Shown here piece by piece: positions 17,204 to 25,667 of a stretch of 64,000 bases of DNA; positions within the stretch are counted from its first letter, which is position 1; the number at the start of each line of letters is the position of its first letter. This DNA comes from JAWPMT01 sp965601475 (GTDB taxonomy: Bacteria; Bacteroidota; Bacteroidia; Cytophagales; Cyclobacteriaceae), in contig OZ271832.1 in assembly GCA_965601475.1 (NCBI GenBank), positions 558,001 through 622,000 of the forward strand, read 5' to 3'. Made by a program: the position numbers and the translations under genes. The notes below the pieces were generated by a model, which did not search any database, had not been told where the DNA came from, and was given only the letters and a program-made list of their open reading frames with translations.

Positions 17204-18481
17204 CTATATGGCTAATACTGCCGCCTGGCCATACTGGAAATGGATAAGATTGTGTCCCGGATCCTCCTTGAAGAAATACAAGTCTTCAGGGCTTCTCTCA
17301 AACAACATAATGATATCAGATCCACCAAACTGGAACTTACCAAACTCCTGGCCTTTGACCACTTCCTTACCTTGCAGGCCGGGAGTCATCACCACGCCTG
17401 AGACCTGGCACATGCCGATGGGAAGTATAGCTACTTTGCCGATCTCTTCCGTATCAAGGATGATCAAGCCTCTCGACTGCTTGAATTCATACCCATTTTT
17501 GCCACCATCTGGCGCATCCCATTGCCCATCAGGTGTCATGAGAACATTCAAGTATACCTTACCTGCAATTTTTCTGCTTTCCAACACATATCCGGAAACA
17601 GGCGTATGGAAACGGTGATAATCGAAGGGGCCCAAAAAGTAGTGCACAAAAGTTCCGCCGTTGAAGGAATCAGCATACGGACTGTCGTCCAAAAGATCCT
17701 TTACAGTGCCAATGGTATGGGTGTGTTTCAAAGTGACAGTAGCCTGAGCGCCACTTCCATCCGTGACATTCCCATTTGAGTCAATTTGATAGTTGGCTTT
17801 GAACGTACAATCTGCCGGCGCAACGATCGTTTTGTTGCTTGTGGGATCGGTAATGGGGCGCAAGGGGCTTATGCCAGTACCTTCCGCCGCGCCATTGAAT
17901 TCACGGTAGAAGAATTTGTTGAACGTATCCCAACTTGCTTCATTGTCTGCGTACAGCGGCCAGTTATACATCGAATTGGCTTTGAATGATGCCTTTGACT
18001 CTGCGGTCAGGGATGCTGGTGTACTGCAGAATTCTCCCCACTTGTCAGCAAACTTGACAAGCCATGCCGCAAACTCAGGGAAGCTTTGCATTGTAACGGT
18101 CGCACCTGGCTCCTTCTGATCTACCAACCAGTAAAACTGACACAATAGATCATAGACCTTTTGGTTGTAGCCATTTTCTTGTGGACCACTTTTCCAGGCA
18201 TCTGGATATTTTTCAGAGGTTTCTTCATTAGGTACCAGTCTCACATAGAGATCCAAATAATCGTAATACCCCTCAATCGTGGTAGGCCATGCCTTACCTT
18301 CGAATACCTCATTTAGTCCATCATAAAGCTCAGGGGCTAGTTTTTTCTTAGCCAAATCCGAGGCTATGGTCAACGATGAGGCTAATGCCGCCTTCAATTC
18401 GAGGTTGTTATCCAGAAGTGCTTGTAATTCCTGAACAACCCGATTGAGAGACGTGGTGATGTGTGTTTCTGCTGTGTTCAT
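17204..18481 (-). CDS. Phosphatidylserine decarboxylase-like protein
   Basis: 425-residue proenzyme-type decarboxylase. The C-terminal half carries the PSD features: FNGGTFVHYFLGPFDYHRFH (catalytic His region), LIILDTEEIGKVAILPIGM, and the self-cleavage site FGGS, with Gly387-Ser388 predicted to be cut to give the pyruvoyl prosthetic group. The N-terminal 180 residues are the extra helical part of the larger PSD-related family, not of the canonical short bacterial Psd. It stands alone rather than next to pssA, so the substrate may be a serine phospholipid or a different amino-acid-like compound. A strong terminator follows. Confidence 0.8.
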   Translation of the reverse strand: MNTAETHITTSLNRVVQELQALLDNNLELKAALASSLTIASDLAKKKLAPELYDGLNEVFEGKAWPTTIEGYYDYLDLYVRLVPNEETSEKYPDAWKSGPQENGYNQKVYDLLCQFYWLVDQKEPGATVTMQSFPEFAAWLVKFADKWGEFCSTPASLTAESKASFKANSMYNWPLYADNEASWDTFNKFFYREFNGAAEGTGISPLRPITDPTSNKTIVAPADCTFKANYQIDSNGNVTDGSGAQATVTLKHTHTIGTVKDLLDDSPYADSFNGGTFVHYFLGPFDYHRFHTPVSGYVLESRKIAGKVYLNVLMTPDGQWDAPDGGKNGYEFKQSRGLIILDTEEIGKVAILPIGMCQVSGVVMTPGLQGKEVVKGQEFGKFQFGGSDIIMLFERSPEDLYFFKEDPGHNLIHFQYGQAAVLAI

Positions 18482-18896
18482 TTCAATGATTTGTTGTGTT
18501 GTCCCCTACTCTATTTGCAGTGGCTTTTCGGGTTTCGCCTTTGTTAGATCGCAGCTACAGATCAATTTCTTTCGTTTTGATTACACATCAAATTTCATAA
18601 CCCATAGTCATTCCCCAATACCACAGAAGGGTGGCTTTTGACAAATACCTCATTTGGGGTATCTGGAAACACCTTACCAAATAATGCCGAAACGAAGTTT
18701 GAGTGCCAATAATTGATTTGTAATCGTGACTCTACAACCAGGAGTAGGAAGTAATTGAGATCTACTGAGCGTGCTTGATCCCCAAGGTTCGTTCATCCAA
18801 TTGATCAAAGTCAGTCAGAGGTTTAGTATTTTGCTGGCAGACGAGCATGGACATCCATTGGATAGGACGATAGAACCAGGCATTTGAAGCCAGAAA
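18482..18896. other. Divergent intergenic region
   Basis: This 415-base stretch separates the PSD-like gene (-) and the FkbM gene (+), and must hold both promoters. Only the + one (18801-18833) is recognisable. No gene or strong hairpin was seen. Confidence 0.4.
18801..18833 (+). promoter_or_regulatory. Candidate promoter of the FkbM gene
   Basis: TTG (18801-18803), 23 bases, then TATTTTG (18827-18833), 63 bases before ATG 18897. The spacing is at the long end of the range for this phylum. Confidence 0.4.
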
Positions 18897-19601
18897 ATGA
18901 TGTACAGCAAAATTCAAAGAAGGCTCAAGGGATTGTTTACCTCCACCAACCGTTTTTCCCAGAGCGGGGAGGACAATATGCTCATTCCACTATTTGCCGA
19001 CAAAATTCTGAATGACAAGACGGGTTTTTACGTAGATGTCGGATCATTTCATCCTTACAAACACTCCAACACCTACCTATGCTACCTCCATGGCTGGAGA
19101 GGAATCAATATAGATCCCAGACCAGGCTCTGCCAAATTGTTTGACAGACTCAGACCCAGAGACACCAACCTGGAATTCGGCATAGACGAAGAGGAAGGCG
19201 TACTGGACTACTATTTCCTTTCTAAAAACTCCCCAATGAATACCTTCTCAAAAGAAAACCTTGAGCGATTGGGACTGGAAGATTCAGTGAAGAAGGTAAT
19301 TCCGGTATCGGTTAAGACCTTAGCCAACACCCTCGACCACTACATGCCCCCAGATGTTGATATCGACTTTTTATCTATCGACGTTGAGGGATTTGAAATG
19401 AAGGTTCTACGATCAAACGACTGGTCCAAGTACGAGCCTAAGGTCATCATGGTCGAAACAAACTGCATGACACTTTCAGATGTGCTGAAATCTGAAGTGA
19501 ATACCCTCCTTGACAAGAAGGGCTACCTTGCTGTGGGCAAATCCATCATTCTGAGGGACGTCGCTTCTTTGATCTTCGTACATGAAGATCACCAATACTG
19601 A
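18897..19601 (+). CDS. FkbM family methyltransferase
   Basis: 234-residue SAM-dependent methyltransferase. The SAM-binding motif I is VDVGSF at residues 46-51 (FYVDVGSFHPYKHSNT), the acidic ribose-binding position follows in NIDP (71-74), and the DFLSIDVEGFEMKVL segment is diagnostic for FkbM proteins. They O-methylate sugars or polyketides, and many lie in surface-polysaccharide loci; no glycosyltransferase is visible nearby here. The start SQSGEDNM follows a short basic N-terminus. A second ATG immediately follows the first, so either could be used. Confidence 0.85.
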   Translation: MMYSKIQRRLKGLFTSTNRFSQSGEDNMLIPLFADKILNDKTGFYVDVGSFHPYKHSNTYLCYLHGWRGINIDPRPGSAKLFDRLRPRDTNLEFGIDEEEGVLDYYFLSKNSPMNTFSKENLERLGLEDSVKKVIPVSVKTLANTLDHYMPPDVDIDFLSIDVEGFEMKVLRSNDWSKYEPKVIMVETNCMTLSDVLKSEVNTLLDKKGYLAVGKSIILRDVASLIFVHEDHQY

Positions 19602-19795
19602 TACCAGCAACCAGGATAACACTGAGTCCAGGCAACCCGGAGAAGACTGAGCGATCGGGTAAAGCGCAGGGGAATGTCAGGAATCATGTCATTTGAAAAT
19701 ACCAGCCACGCTCATCAACGGAACGGCATCTCTCCTGGTATTGTCACGTTTTTATAGTACAAGTTGTCATACACCAGAATGCCGAAAACTCAGAT

Positions 19796-20620
19796 TTGAA
19801 CGACTACAGCGATATACTATTTCCTTATGCCTATAACATCCTGGGTTCATCTGAAGATGCAAAGGACACTGTTCAGGATATTTTGACAAAATACCTTTCA
19901 CTTGACAAGAGACACATCGAGAATGAAGTAGGATTCCTGATAAAGTCCGTTATCAATCAATCGGTAAATGTCAAAAAGAAGAAAAAGACGATCTCCACGG
20001 AAAGTATCTGGCTTCCCGAACCCGTCGCAACTGACCGCGCAGACACCAATATCAACAAGGAGGAAATATTGTCCTATTCGATATTGGTCCTTCTGGAAAA
20101 CCTATCCGCCAAAGAGCGGGCAGTATTCATATTGAAAGAAGCCTTTGACTATGCGCACAAAGACATTGCCGAAACCATCGGCCTGACCCTGGAACACTCC
20201 AGAAAGTTGCTCAGCAGAGCAAAAGCGAAACTGGCTGAGCATACGAACGGTCAACCCATTCAGCAGGACCCTTCACAACTGACAACTTACTTGCATGTAA
20301 TAAAAAACGGCGATGTAAGCGCATTAGAAAAACTACTGTCAGAAGACATCCTGCTAGCCGCCGATGGTGGAGAAGATGTACAGGTTGTCAGGAAATTCAC
20401 CAGGGGTGTAGCCGATACAAGTCAATTACTAGTGTACGTGTACAATGCCTTTCTCAAGGGGTTGGACTACAAAATCAGCCATGTGAATCATCAACCTGCT
20501 ATCCTATACTTTCAAAATGGGATTTTGTCCAACTGTCAGGTCTTCGAGATGGAAAACGCTTCAATCCGACGCATCTATTCGGTCGTTGATCCAAAGAAAC
20601 TGAAATCACTTTTTCTCTAA
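19796..20620 (+). CDS. ECF41-like RNA polymerase sigma factor with SnoaL-type extension
   Basis: 274-residue extracytoplasmic-function sigma factor. Region 2 spans roughly residues 1-60 (LFPYAYNILGSSEDAKDTVQ) and region 4 roughly residues 95-150 (LSAKERAVFILKEAFDYAHK, then HSRKLLSRAKAKL). A C-terminal SnoaL/NTF2-like domain of about 110 residues follows, with LLAADGGEDV in place of the DGGG motif known from ECF41 factors, where the extension replaces an anti-sigma factor. The start is TTG 19796. Azoreductase and cupin genes follow on the same strand, which fits the oxidoreductase/epimerase targets usually linked to this sigma group. Confidence 0.85.
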   Translation: MNDYSDILFPYAYNILGSSEDAKDTVQDILTKYLSLDKRHIENEVGFLIKSVINQSVNVKKKKKTISTESIWLPEPVATDRADTNINKEEILSYSILVLLENLSAKERAVFILKEAFDYAHKDIAETIGLTLEHSRKLLSRAKAKLAEHTNGQPIQQDPSQLTTYLHVIKNGDVSALEKLLSEDILLAADGGEDVQVVRKFTRGVADTSQLLVYVYNAFLKGLDYKISHVNHQPAILYFQNGILSNCQVFEMENASIRRIYSVVDPKKLKSLFL

Positions 20621-20678
20621 AATCAGTCACGCTTTCTGGCTTGAGTTTGTCATCCTGTCGAACAAAAGATTTCAATAG

Positions 20679-21302
20679 ATGAAAACATTGCTGAGGATAG
20701 ACTGCAGCTCCAGGATAGCCGGCTCCCACTCCAGGGCATTGGCGGATTATTTCGAAAAGAAATGGCTGGATGCCAACCCTGACGGGATAGTCATTAAACG
20801 GGACCTGGCCAAAGGGCCAATCCCCCACATTCAAAACAAAACGATAGAGGGCTTCTATACACCTCCTGAGAAAATGACTCCGGAAGTCAAGGAGGCCACC
20901 ACCCTGTCCGATGAACTCATTACAGAGCTAAAACTTGCCGATGAAGTCCTGATCAATAGTCCCCTTTACAACTTGAACATTCCATCTTGTCTCAAGGCAT
21001 ATTTGGATCACGTGGTCAGAATAGGACTCACTTTCAATGTCAATGAAAACGGTTACTACGGATTGCTGGAAAATAAGACTGCCCACATCATCACTGTAAA
21101 AGGCGGATTGTATAAGGGCACGATCATGGAGCAATACGATTACCAAAACGCCTATCTGCAAACAATCCTGGGGTACATGGGAATCAAAAAACAACACCTC
21201 TTCTCGCTGGAAGGCACCTCGGGAGAAGGCCATTTACTATCAGAAAGAAAAACAAAAATCCAGCACCAGATATCAGCTGAAATAATGAACGCCACTGTAT
21301 GA
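20679..21302 (+). CDS. azoR: FMN-dependent NADH-azoreductase / NAD(P)H quinone reductase
   Basis: 207-residue flavodoxin-fold reductase. The N-terminal MKTLLRIDCSSRIAGSHSRA is the FMN-phosphate loop of AzoR proteins, followed by LINSPLYNLNIPSCLKAYLD, which is the FMN isoalloxazine-binding segment, and HIITVKGGLY. These enzymes reduce quinones and azo dyes and protect against electrophiles. The gene starts 58 bases after the sigma-factor stop and overlaps the cupin gene by 4 bases (ATGA), so the three genes probably form one sigma-controlled unit. Confidence 0.85.
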   Translation: MKTLLRIDCSSRIAGSHSRALADYFEKKWLDANPDGIVIKRDLAKGPIPHIQNKTIEGFYTPPEKMTPEVKEATTLSDELITELKLADEVLINSPLYNLNIPSCLKAYLDHVVRIGLTFNVNENGYYGLLENKTAHIITVKGGLYKGTIMEQYDYQNAYLQTILGYMGIKKQHLFSLEGTSGEGHLLSERKTKIQHQISAEIMNATV

Positions 21303-21916
21303 TACGCAAGGAGTTCATCAAATACTTGGGAGTGGTCCCCATGTTTGTAGCGAATCCAAAATTGCTGGCAGGCCAAACCACTATAGAAAAATCCAAAAAC
21401 AAAATGAAAAAGGAACCAAATTATTTCGAAGACGAATTAGTAGATAATTCGAGCATTGTAGGCCCAGAGGAAGGGGAGAAACTGAGTTTGAATGGTATCT
21501 CTGTGACCTTTAAGGTAACCAGTGAATTGTCCAACAACCAGTTGGGTGTTTACGAGATCACGCTTCCGCCGAAAACCATTGGCGCCAAGTTGCATTATCA
21601 TCGATTCATGGATGAGACATTCATCGTCAAGGAGGGCACACTCACCCTTGAGGTTGGAGACAGTGAACAAAAGGCCACACCGGGCACGGTAGCCTATGTT
21701 CCCAGATTTACGCCGCACGGATTCAGAAATGACTCCAAGGATGTCGTCAAATTGTTGCTGCTATTCAATCCCTCTGAAAAACGTGAAGGCTTTTTTCGAG
21801 GCTTGTACGAAACACTGAATGAAGTGCCCATTAATCCGGAAAAGTACCTGAAACTATATAACAAGTATGATAGCTTCCCTGTCGATACCTCCAACATGTT
21901 GCCTATCCGGGACTAG
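21299..21916 (+). CDS. Cupin domain protein
   Basis: 205-residue protein with one cupin barrel (residues about 85-150). The metal-binding motif 1 is LHYHRFMDETFIVKEGTL, with His-x-His and Glu, and motif 2 is YVPRFTPHGFRN with the final His. The first 35 residues (FIKYLGVVPMFVANPKLLAG) could be a weak export signal or a translation artefact; an internal ATG at 21404 (MKKEPNYF) would give a purely cytoplasmic protein. ATGA overlap with the azoreductase gene indicates translational coupling. It could be a quercetinase-like dioxygenase or a sugar-binding cupin. Confidence 0.75.
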   Translation: MIRKEFIKYLGVVPMFVANPKLLAGQTTIEKSKNKMKKEPNYFEDELVDNSSIVGPEEGEKLSLNGISVTFKVTSELSNNQLGVYEITLPPKTIGAKLHYHRFMDETFIVKEGTLTLEVGDSEQKATPGTVAYVPRFTPHGFRNDSKDVVKLLLLFNPSEKREGFFRGLYETLNEVPINPEKYLKLYNKYDSFPVDTSNMLPIRD

Positions 21917-22100
21917 CACATAGCAGACACACTTTATGAAGATTGGGGATGGGGTATTCATACCATAGACGCTGGGCAATGGCAAACGGGTACTCCCCCT
22001 CAGCCTCTGATGTCCCACGATCTTGAGTTTGGCCGGTGGCGAGCCAATCCCTCAATCTTTGCGGATATATTCAACCTTTGCGGTCGGTACCTGGGTGCTT

Positions 22101-22129
22101 TTGAAGTCCGCCGTAGTTGTACTATTTTG
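22101..22129 (+). promoter_or_regulatory. Candidate promoter of the Crp/Fnr gene
   Basis: TTG (22101-22103), 19 bases, then TATTTTG (22123-22129), 72 bases before the TTG start codon at 22202. A 60-codon + frame covers this region but has no recognisable domain and is treated as chance. Confidence 0.45.
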
Positions 22130-22201
22130 TTGGAAGTTTGATAAGGCCAGGGAACGCACCCAGGCACCAGTCGACCATCACTTTTACGAATTCACCGGAA
22201 T

Positions 22202-22783
22202 TTGAATCTGGACTTAGCATTTAGTCATTTCGACAACATCATCCCTTTGAGCGAAGTGGAAAAAGATACTTTCAGGGGTTTAGTTGAGTTGGTTGATTGC
22301 GAGAAAAAAGTCCAAATACTAAAAAAGGGTCAGGTTTGTAGGCATGAATACTTCGTTCTCCATGGATGTCTACGAACTTACTATTTCGACGAAGGTGTTC
22401 AAGAGCATACCACCATGTTTGCGCCAGCAGGATGGTGGACCGGCAACCTGAAGAGTTTTGTTCGGGAAACACCTTCGGAATATTACCTGGAGAGCCTCGA
22501 GTCATCGACAGTGATCAGGTTAAACAAGGCATCAATGGACAAACTCTACGAACAGGTGCCAAAATTCGAGCGGTATTTTCGAATCTTGCTTCAAAACAGA
22601 CTCCTGGCCACCCAGGACCGTCTCAATCATCACCTCTCCTCCACCGCTGGTGAACGATTCCAGAAGTTCATGACTGCCTATCCCGACCTGATGCAGCGCG
22701 TTCCGCTCAAACACATTGCTTCATACCTGGGAATCACGCCAACCTACCTCAGCAGACTAAGGGCTCGCGAACGAGCCCTATGA
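22202..22783 (+). CDS. Crp/Fnr family transcriptional regulator
   Basis: 193-residue regulator with an N-terminal cyclic-nucleotide-binding-like barrel (LKKGQVCRHEYFVLHGCLRT) and a C-terminal winged helix (HIASYLGITPTYLSRLR). The start is TTG 22202. The end is odd: family members usually finish soon after LSRIRKK, whereas here the final codons (ARERAL and the stop) are encoded by a perfect hairpin at 22760-22779, so terminator and coding end overlap. The secreted gene at 22879 follows. Ligand unknown; Bacteroidota proteins of this type usually do not bind cAMP. Confidence 0.85.
   Translation: MNLDLAFSHFDNIIPLSEVEKDTFRGLVELVDCEKKVQILKKGQVCRHEYFVLHGCLRTYYFDEGVQEHTTMFAPAGWWTGNLKSFVRETPSEYYLESLESSTVIRLNKASMDKLYEQVPKFERYFRILLQNRLLATQDRLNHHLSSTAGERFQKFMTAYPDLMQRVPLKHIASYLGITPTYLSRLRARERAL
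22760..22779 (+). terminator. Hairpin overlapping the 3' end of the Crp/Fnr gene
   Basis: AGGGCTCG (22760-22767) pairs perfectly with CGAGCCCT (22772-22779) around the tetraloop CGAA. The stop codon follows directly. A T-run (GATTTTTTTC) occurs only about 20 bases later, so it may work as an attenuating or protective structure rather than a classic terminator. Confidence 0.5.
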
Positions 22784-22878
22784 ATTTCTAGTACCAGTAC
22801 GATTTTTTTCTTGAGCTTATTTCACTCTTTTGTGCCTACGCCCAAGGGCAATTGTTCAACATTTCTAAGCATCAATCC

Positions 22879-23313
22879 ATGACAAAACTCGATTCCGTTA
22901 TCACAAAAATCGTTCTGGTATTCCTGGTGGCCAGCATCTTTTCTTGCGCAGCTATCGGGCAAAATGATCCACAAAAAACATGGACGTTCACCTACCTCAA
23001 AGCTGAAGAAAAGCAGAAAGAAAACCTGAAAGCCTATATCGTCAAAAATTGGTTTGTGATGGACAGCATCGCTGTGGAAAGAGGGTTATTCAGTAGTTAT
23101 AAGCTCTGGGAGAATGCTGGCGGGTCTGATACCCCCCGGGATTGGGACTTCATCGTTGCTGTGGAATACTTCACCAGAGGAACCTACTCAGATATTCAGG
23201 AAGATTGGATGACCATTCGAAACGAGCATACCAAAGTATTGATCCAAGGCTATGACTTTCCGGAATTAGGAAAGGTCGTCAAATCCGAAGAACTGATAGC
23301 AAGTAGTGAATGA
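22879..23313 (+). CDS. Secreted or lipoprotein with dimeric alpha/beta barrel-like body
   Basis: About 144 residues. From ATG 22879 the N-terminus is a signal sequence with a Cys-containing end (FLVASIFSCAAIGQND). The mature part (FTYLKAEEKQKENLKAY, IAVERGLFSSYKLWENA, DFIVAVEYFTRGTY) has the beta-alpha-beta layout of small ferredoxin-like dimeric barrels such as the antibiotic biosynthesis monooxygenase group, but I see no catalytic motif. ATG 22852 upstream would add nine residues and spoil the signal. It lies 95 bases after the Crp/Fnr gene, which may regulate it. Confidence 0.6.
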   Translation: MTKLDSVITKIVLVFLVASIFSCAAIGQNDPQKTWTFTYLKAEEKQKENLKAYIVKNWFVMDSIAVERGLFSSYKLWENAGGSDTPRDWDFIVAVEYFTRGTYSDIQEDWMTIRNEHTKVLIQGYDFPELGKVVKSEELIASSE

Positions 23314-23499
23314 CCAAACCATGACTTTCACTCTGTGCCTCTCCAGTCTCTGAATGAACTCTCTCGGCCCTGGGATCAGCTTCTTCTCATTGGAGTTGCC
23401 AGACTCCCTCACACATGGCAGTGATCCTTATGTTACGGGGCGTTACACTGGAATTCGGGTAGAAAAGCATCTAACTTAGGAGTGTCCAAACCAGTTGGA

Positions 23500-24189
23500 A
23501 TGTCAACTTCGATCCAAAGGAAAGCAGGGCGCAAAACAATCGTCGGGTTAGTGATTGCATTACTATTTCCATCATTGTATGTCACGGTTATCGTGCCGTT
23601 ATTCATAAAGCCGAATACGGAATGGCTTGTTGAAAACACAATTGGACTCATTTTCTTGTGGATGATGACCGCCGCGCTACTGATCCACGTACGGTTCTTT
23701 GAAAAACGAGCCCTGTTTTCCATTGGACTCAAGTCCATTGGTATCAAGAAACTGGCACTCGCCATAGGCATTGGCCTTCTTTGTTCCCTGCTCATCCCGC
23801 TCGTTTACTATGTAATGACCTTTCTACCCGGCATCTCTGCCGGCGATTCAATAGCTCAGGTAGCGCAGCGATCTCCGCTTTTTATCATGGCAAGCGTTGT
23901 TACTGCCGCATGTACCGAAGAAGTTCTGTTTAGGGCCTATCCCCTAGAACGGCTGGGAGAACTTACCGGAAGCAATTGGTTGGGCGTCACGCTAAGCTTG
24001 ACTGCCTTTACCCTATTACATGCTCAGTCCTGGGCTTTAGCTCACATCCTGGGAGTGGTACTGCCCTTAGGCCTCATACTCACGTGGATTTACCTAAAGA
24101 CCAGAAGCCTTCTCTTTGCAATAACAGTGCACCTCGTCATCGATCTTCCACTAGCCCTAGCCGCACTCATTGGCCATTTACCAGACTGA
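23500..24189 (+). CDS. CPBP family intramembrane glutamic protease
   Basis: 229-residue membrane protein of the CAAX protease / bacteriocin-processing (Abi) family. The catalytic Glu-Glu pair is E140-E141 in TEEVLFRAYPLERL. The second motif is FTLLHAQSWALAHIL, with the essential His, and the third is LFAITVHLVIDLP. About seven hydrophobic segments surround these. In bacteria such proteins cleave prenylated or bacteriocin-like peptides, or act as membrane scaffolds; the target is unknown. ATG 23500 is chosen over GTG 23482. A DUF6933 gene follows about 100 bases downstream. Confidence 0.85.
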   Translation: MSTSIQRKAGRKTIVGLVIALLFPSLYVTVIVPLFIKPNTEWLVENTIGLIFLWMMTAALLIHVRFFEKRALFSIGLKSIGIKKLALAIGIGLLCSLLIPLVYYVMTFLPGISAGDSIAQVAQRSPLFIMASVVTAACTEEVLFRAYPLERLGELTGSNWLGVTLSLTAFTLLHAQSWALAHILGVVLPLGLILTWIYLKTRSLLFAITVHLVIDLPLALAALIGHLPD

Positions 24190-24290
24190 TAAACATACAG
24201 TTAGGCATATTTCCGGGTAGTTGTGTATATTCAGATTTTGGAGGGTTACAGATAATCAAAGGAAACCCCGCCAACCACAAGATCAGCAAT

Positions 24291-24830
24291 ATGCCCAACA
24301 TCTTCTGCACCAGAAAACTGGAAAAACTGCTTGGTAAGGGCCTCATCGCCCCCGAACCAACTACCAACGAACTTCTAGGCAACTGGAATGCCAATCTTTT
24401 TCCACTCGCAGGGAGGAAATGCCTGATCGCGATGAATGACCTGAGCTACTACTGCCTGATATTCCTGGACATTTTGAAGAAAGACCTTCTCAACCTACAT
24501 GAACTGTTTTATCAACGGCTGATTGAACAACTACACTATGATCAGATCAATTTCTCCGTTGCCTGTTCCGCCCAACTCCTGAACTACAGCGAGCCAAAGT
24601 TCCTTCGAACAAATAACAATCGAAAGGTGCTTGGAACAATGAATGACTTTGTCTATCAAATCGAATATCTTTTCCACATGGACTACTATGGAAAATTCGA
24701 AGCAACGAATGTTCCCGAGTTGAACCACCAGCTTACCAACAACCTTGTTGGCGCTCTCAAACCGAAGCAGTACGACTTTGGTGTACCCATAGAAGAAATG
24801 CAAAAGCTGCTCGAGAAGGCATGCGATTGA
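24291..24830 (+). CDS. DUF6933 domain protein
   Basis: 179-residue cytoplasmic protein. It has the family features: an N-terminal FCTRKLEKLL, then ELLGNWNANLFPLAGRKCLI, a helical region with the short Cys-containing strand FSVACSAQLLNYSEPKFLRT, and the NRKVLGTMNDFV segment before a C-terminal helix. The function of the family is unknown. The same frame is open upstream into the CPBP gene, but a start there would give a long hydrophilic piece with shadow-like composition, so ATG 24291 is taken. Confidence 0.7.
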   Translation: MPNIFCTRKLEKLLGKGLIAPEPTTNELLGNWNANLFPLAGRKCLIAMNDLSYYCLIFLDILKKDLLNLHELFYQRLIEQLHYDQINFSVACSAQLLNYSEPKFLRTNNNRKVLGTMNDFVYQIEYLFHMDYYGKFEATNVPELNHQLTNNLVGALKPKQYDFGVPIEEMQKLLEKACD

Positions 24831-24893
24831 CAATGGCATTCAACGCTGAAAATCGTCTCCTTCTCCAGCGTGCGAAAAACCGCCTGAATCGAT

Positions 24894-25190
24894 ATGATAA
24901 GGATAATATACACCTGGAAAGTCGGACCATCAGAATTGGAACGCTTCATCAAGACATGGAAAAGTACCACTAATCGTATCCATGCCGAAGTTGAGGGAGC
25001 CAGAGGCAGTTTCATGATTCAAAATGATCAGGACCCCACCGAAATCAAGACCATAGCAAGGTGGGACACCCTTGGTGATTGGGAAAGATTTTGGCAGGAC
25101 AGCAAGCCGAGTCAAATGCAATCCATGCGTGATTTGGGAGAAAATGTCTCCGTGGAGATCTTCAAGGAAGTAGATGATTTCACGAAATGA
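24894..25190 (+). CDS. Antibiotic biosynthesis monooxygenase (ABM) family protein
   Basis: 98-residue ferredoxin-like protein of the ABM/dimeric barrel group. Strand one is IRIIYTWKVGPSELERFIKT, then EGARGSFMIQND, then IKTIARWDTLGDWERFW. Such proteins oxidise aromatic or haem-like substrates or simply protect against them. ATG 24894 lies 63 bases after the DUF6933 gene. It is followed by nearly 480 bases without a gene, containing a palindromic repeat. Confidence 0.75.
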   Translation: MIRIIYTWKVGPSELERFIKTWKSTTNRIHAEVEGARGSFMIQNDQDPTEIKTIARWDTLGDWERFWQDSKPSQMQSMRDLGENVSVEIFKEVDDFTK

Positions 25191-25213
25191 ATTCGAATCC
25201 CATTGTCGTAAGC

Positions 25214-25230
25214 GGCAATACCGGAATCTA
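25214..25230. repeat. First copy of a 17-base direct repeat
   Basis: GGCAATACCGGAATCTA, identical to 25379-25395 and 165 bases upstream of it. The CCGGAATCTA core is the type of end found in small intergenic palindromic repeats of many bacteria. Confidence 0.6.
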
Positions 25231-25332
25231 AAAACTTGCTCTTCCGGATGTTCCGAAGGGCATCAGGAAGTTTAGATACTTGAGGATTTCCAATCCGTGT
25301 TCCTTTTTGACGTCTTGTGCTTCAATGACGTC

Positions 25333-25395
25333 ATTCCGGTTTGCCTGGACTAACGGCATATTGAACAGCGCACGATCTGGCAATACCGGAATCTA
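25333..25395. repeat. REP/MITE-like palindromic repeat
   Basis: ATTCCGGTTTGCC (25333-25345) pairs with GGCAATACCGGAAT (25379-25392) with one bulged base, enclosing a 33-base loop. The right arm is part of the second copy of the 17-base direct repeat (25379-25395). This shape resembles small non-autonomous palindromic elements. No target duplication could be fixed. Confidence 0.55.
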
Positions 25396-25667
25396 TAGTG
25401 CTCGGTCAGACGGATATCCCTCCACACATTCAGCCTACGAATAAGGAAGACCTCTCCTGCGTCGAGGTGACAATTTCTGTATTGCATGCTTCCTAAACCG
25501 TATCCCAATGCTCACCAAACCTGCTGGCATTCAAGGCCGTAGTGCCCGTAGATCCTACGGTCGCAGCGCAAATGAAAACAGCTAGATTTCGGACCATTCG
25601 CTTGGGTCTTTGCTGGTTATGAACTAAATTCTAGTCAGGTTTAGTGCTATGATTTACCAGGGTCTTC

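Larger units (their letters stand above)
25191..25667. other. Intergenic region with a palindromic repeat
   Basis: 477 bases with no gene seen. Two copies of a 17-base sequence and an inverted-repeat pair (25214-25395) are described as separate entries. The 110 bases before ATG 25668 have no recognisable -7 box. Confidence 0.45.

Noticed and set aside
22023..22205. 60-codon + frame with a hydrophobic stretch
   Set aside because: It needs a TTG start, overlaps the Crp/Fnr start, and contains a well-spaced promoter; the hydrophobic piece looks like chance.
23976..24290. N-terminal extension of the DUF6933 gene
   Set aside because: It overlaps the CPBP gene in another frame and has shadow-like composition; the conserved domain begins at ATG 24291.
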